A stretch of DNA of 22,856 nucleotides from contig CAZNYK010000060.1 of the NCBI GenBank assembly GCA_964577215.1, positions 1 to 22,856 on the forward strand, in the 5' to 3' direction. Shown one piece after another: positions 22,824 to 22,856 of this stretch. The position numbers and the translations under genes are program-made. The stretch is from UBA2329 sp964577215. Its GTDB lineage: Bacteria; Bacteroidota; Bacteroidia; Chitinophagales; Saprospiraceae. The notes below the pieces were generated by a model, which did no database searches, was not told the origin of the DNA, and was given only the letters and a program-made list of their open reading frames with translations. Within the stretch, counting starts at the first letter, position 1. The number at the start of each line of letters is the position of its first letter.

Positions 22824-22856
22824 CATGCAAGTAGAAAGCTGTGAGAGGAGCTGAAC

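Noticed and set aside
1..22856. tRNA, rRNA, riboswitch, phage or insertion sequence
   Set aside because: I looked for tRNA arms, conserved rRNA stretches, long structured leaders, integrase or transposase motifs and found none. A covariance-model scan was not possible here.

Overview
The window looks like a scaffold from an uncultured Bacteroidota genome, probably close to Saprospiria/Lewinellaceae (lineage inferred). The signs are a secreted enzyme with a C-terminal type IX secretion (Por) sorting domain, a TonB-dependent receptor with an N-terminal carboxypeptidase-regulatory-like domain, several promoters of the Bacteroidota type (TTG/TTTG, about 20 bases, TAnnTTTG), and a coaX / outer-membrane barrel / TPR operon as I remember it from this phylum. 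There are two runs of exactly 100 N. Both are flanked by identical sequence on the two sides (14 and 55 bases), so they look like unmerged contig overlaps, not real missing DNA.

Layout. 1-797 (minus): 5' part of a TonB-dependent receptor running off the left edge. 1132-1281 (plus): an overlooked 49-residue cysteine-rich protein. 1375-4601 (plus): two FtsX/LolC-type ABC permeases on either side of a LolA-like periplasmic protein, with no ATPase in the window. 4792-6111 (plus): secreted alpha/beta hydrolase with a T9SS sorting domain, convergent with a CBS-containing site-2 protease (to 7358, minus). 7455-9143 (minus): lipA preceded by a probable outer-membrane protein, as a two-gene operon. 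9282-10607 (plus): a NodB-like deacetylase-family protein. 10690-11340 (plus): upp with a very good promoter. 11358-16373 (minus): coaX, a FadL-like barrel protein and two paralogous TPR proteins, tightly packed. 16543-18069 (minus): purH, divergent from a small-heat-shock-protein/universal-stress-protein pair (18243-19538, plus). 19858-22288 (plus): pth, lgt and a membrane-anchored alpha/beta hydrolase; lgt and the hydrolase overlap by ATGA. 22289-22856: repeats, no convincing gene, and a promoter pointing out of the window.

Themes. Much of the window concerns the cell envelope: lipoprotein maturation (lgt), lipoprotein-type transport (LolA-like plus permeases), outer-membrane barrels, intramembrane proteolysis and T9SS export. 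The rest is cofactor and nucleotide metabolism (lipA, coaX, purH, upp), translation quality control (pth) and stress (hsp20, usp). I see no tRNA, rRNA, CRISPR array, phage or insertion sequence. Most of it is ordinary core genome. The features most worth a second look are the Cys-rich microprotein, the ATPase-less permease set, the doubled TPR gene, the Cys-containing insertion in Lgt, and the palindrome and tandem repeats around pth.
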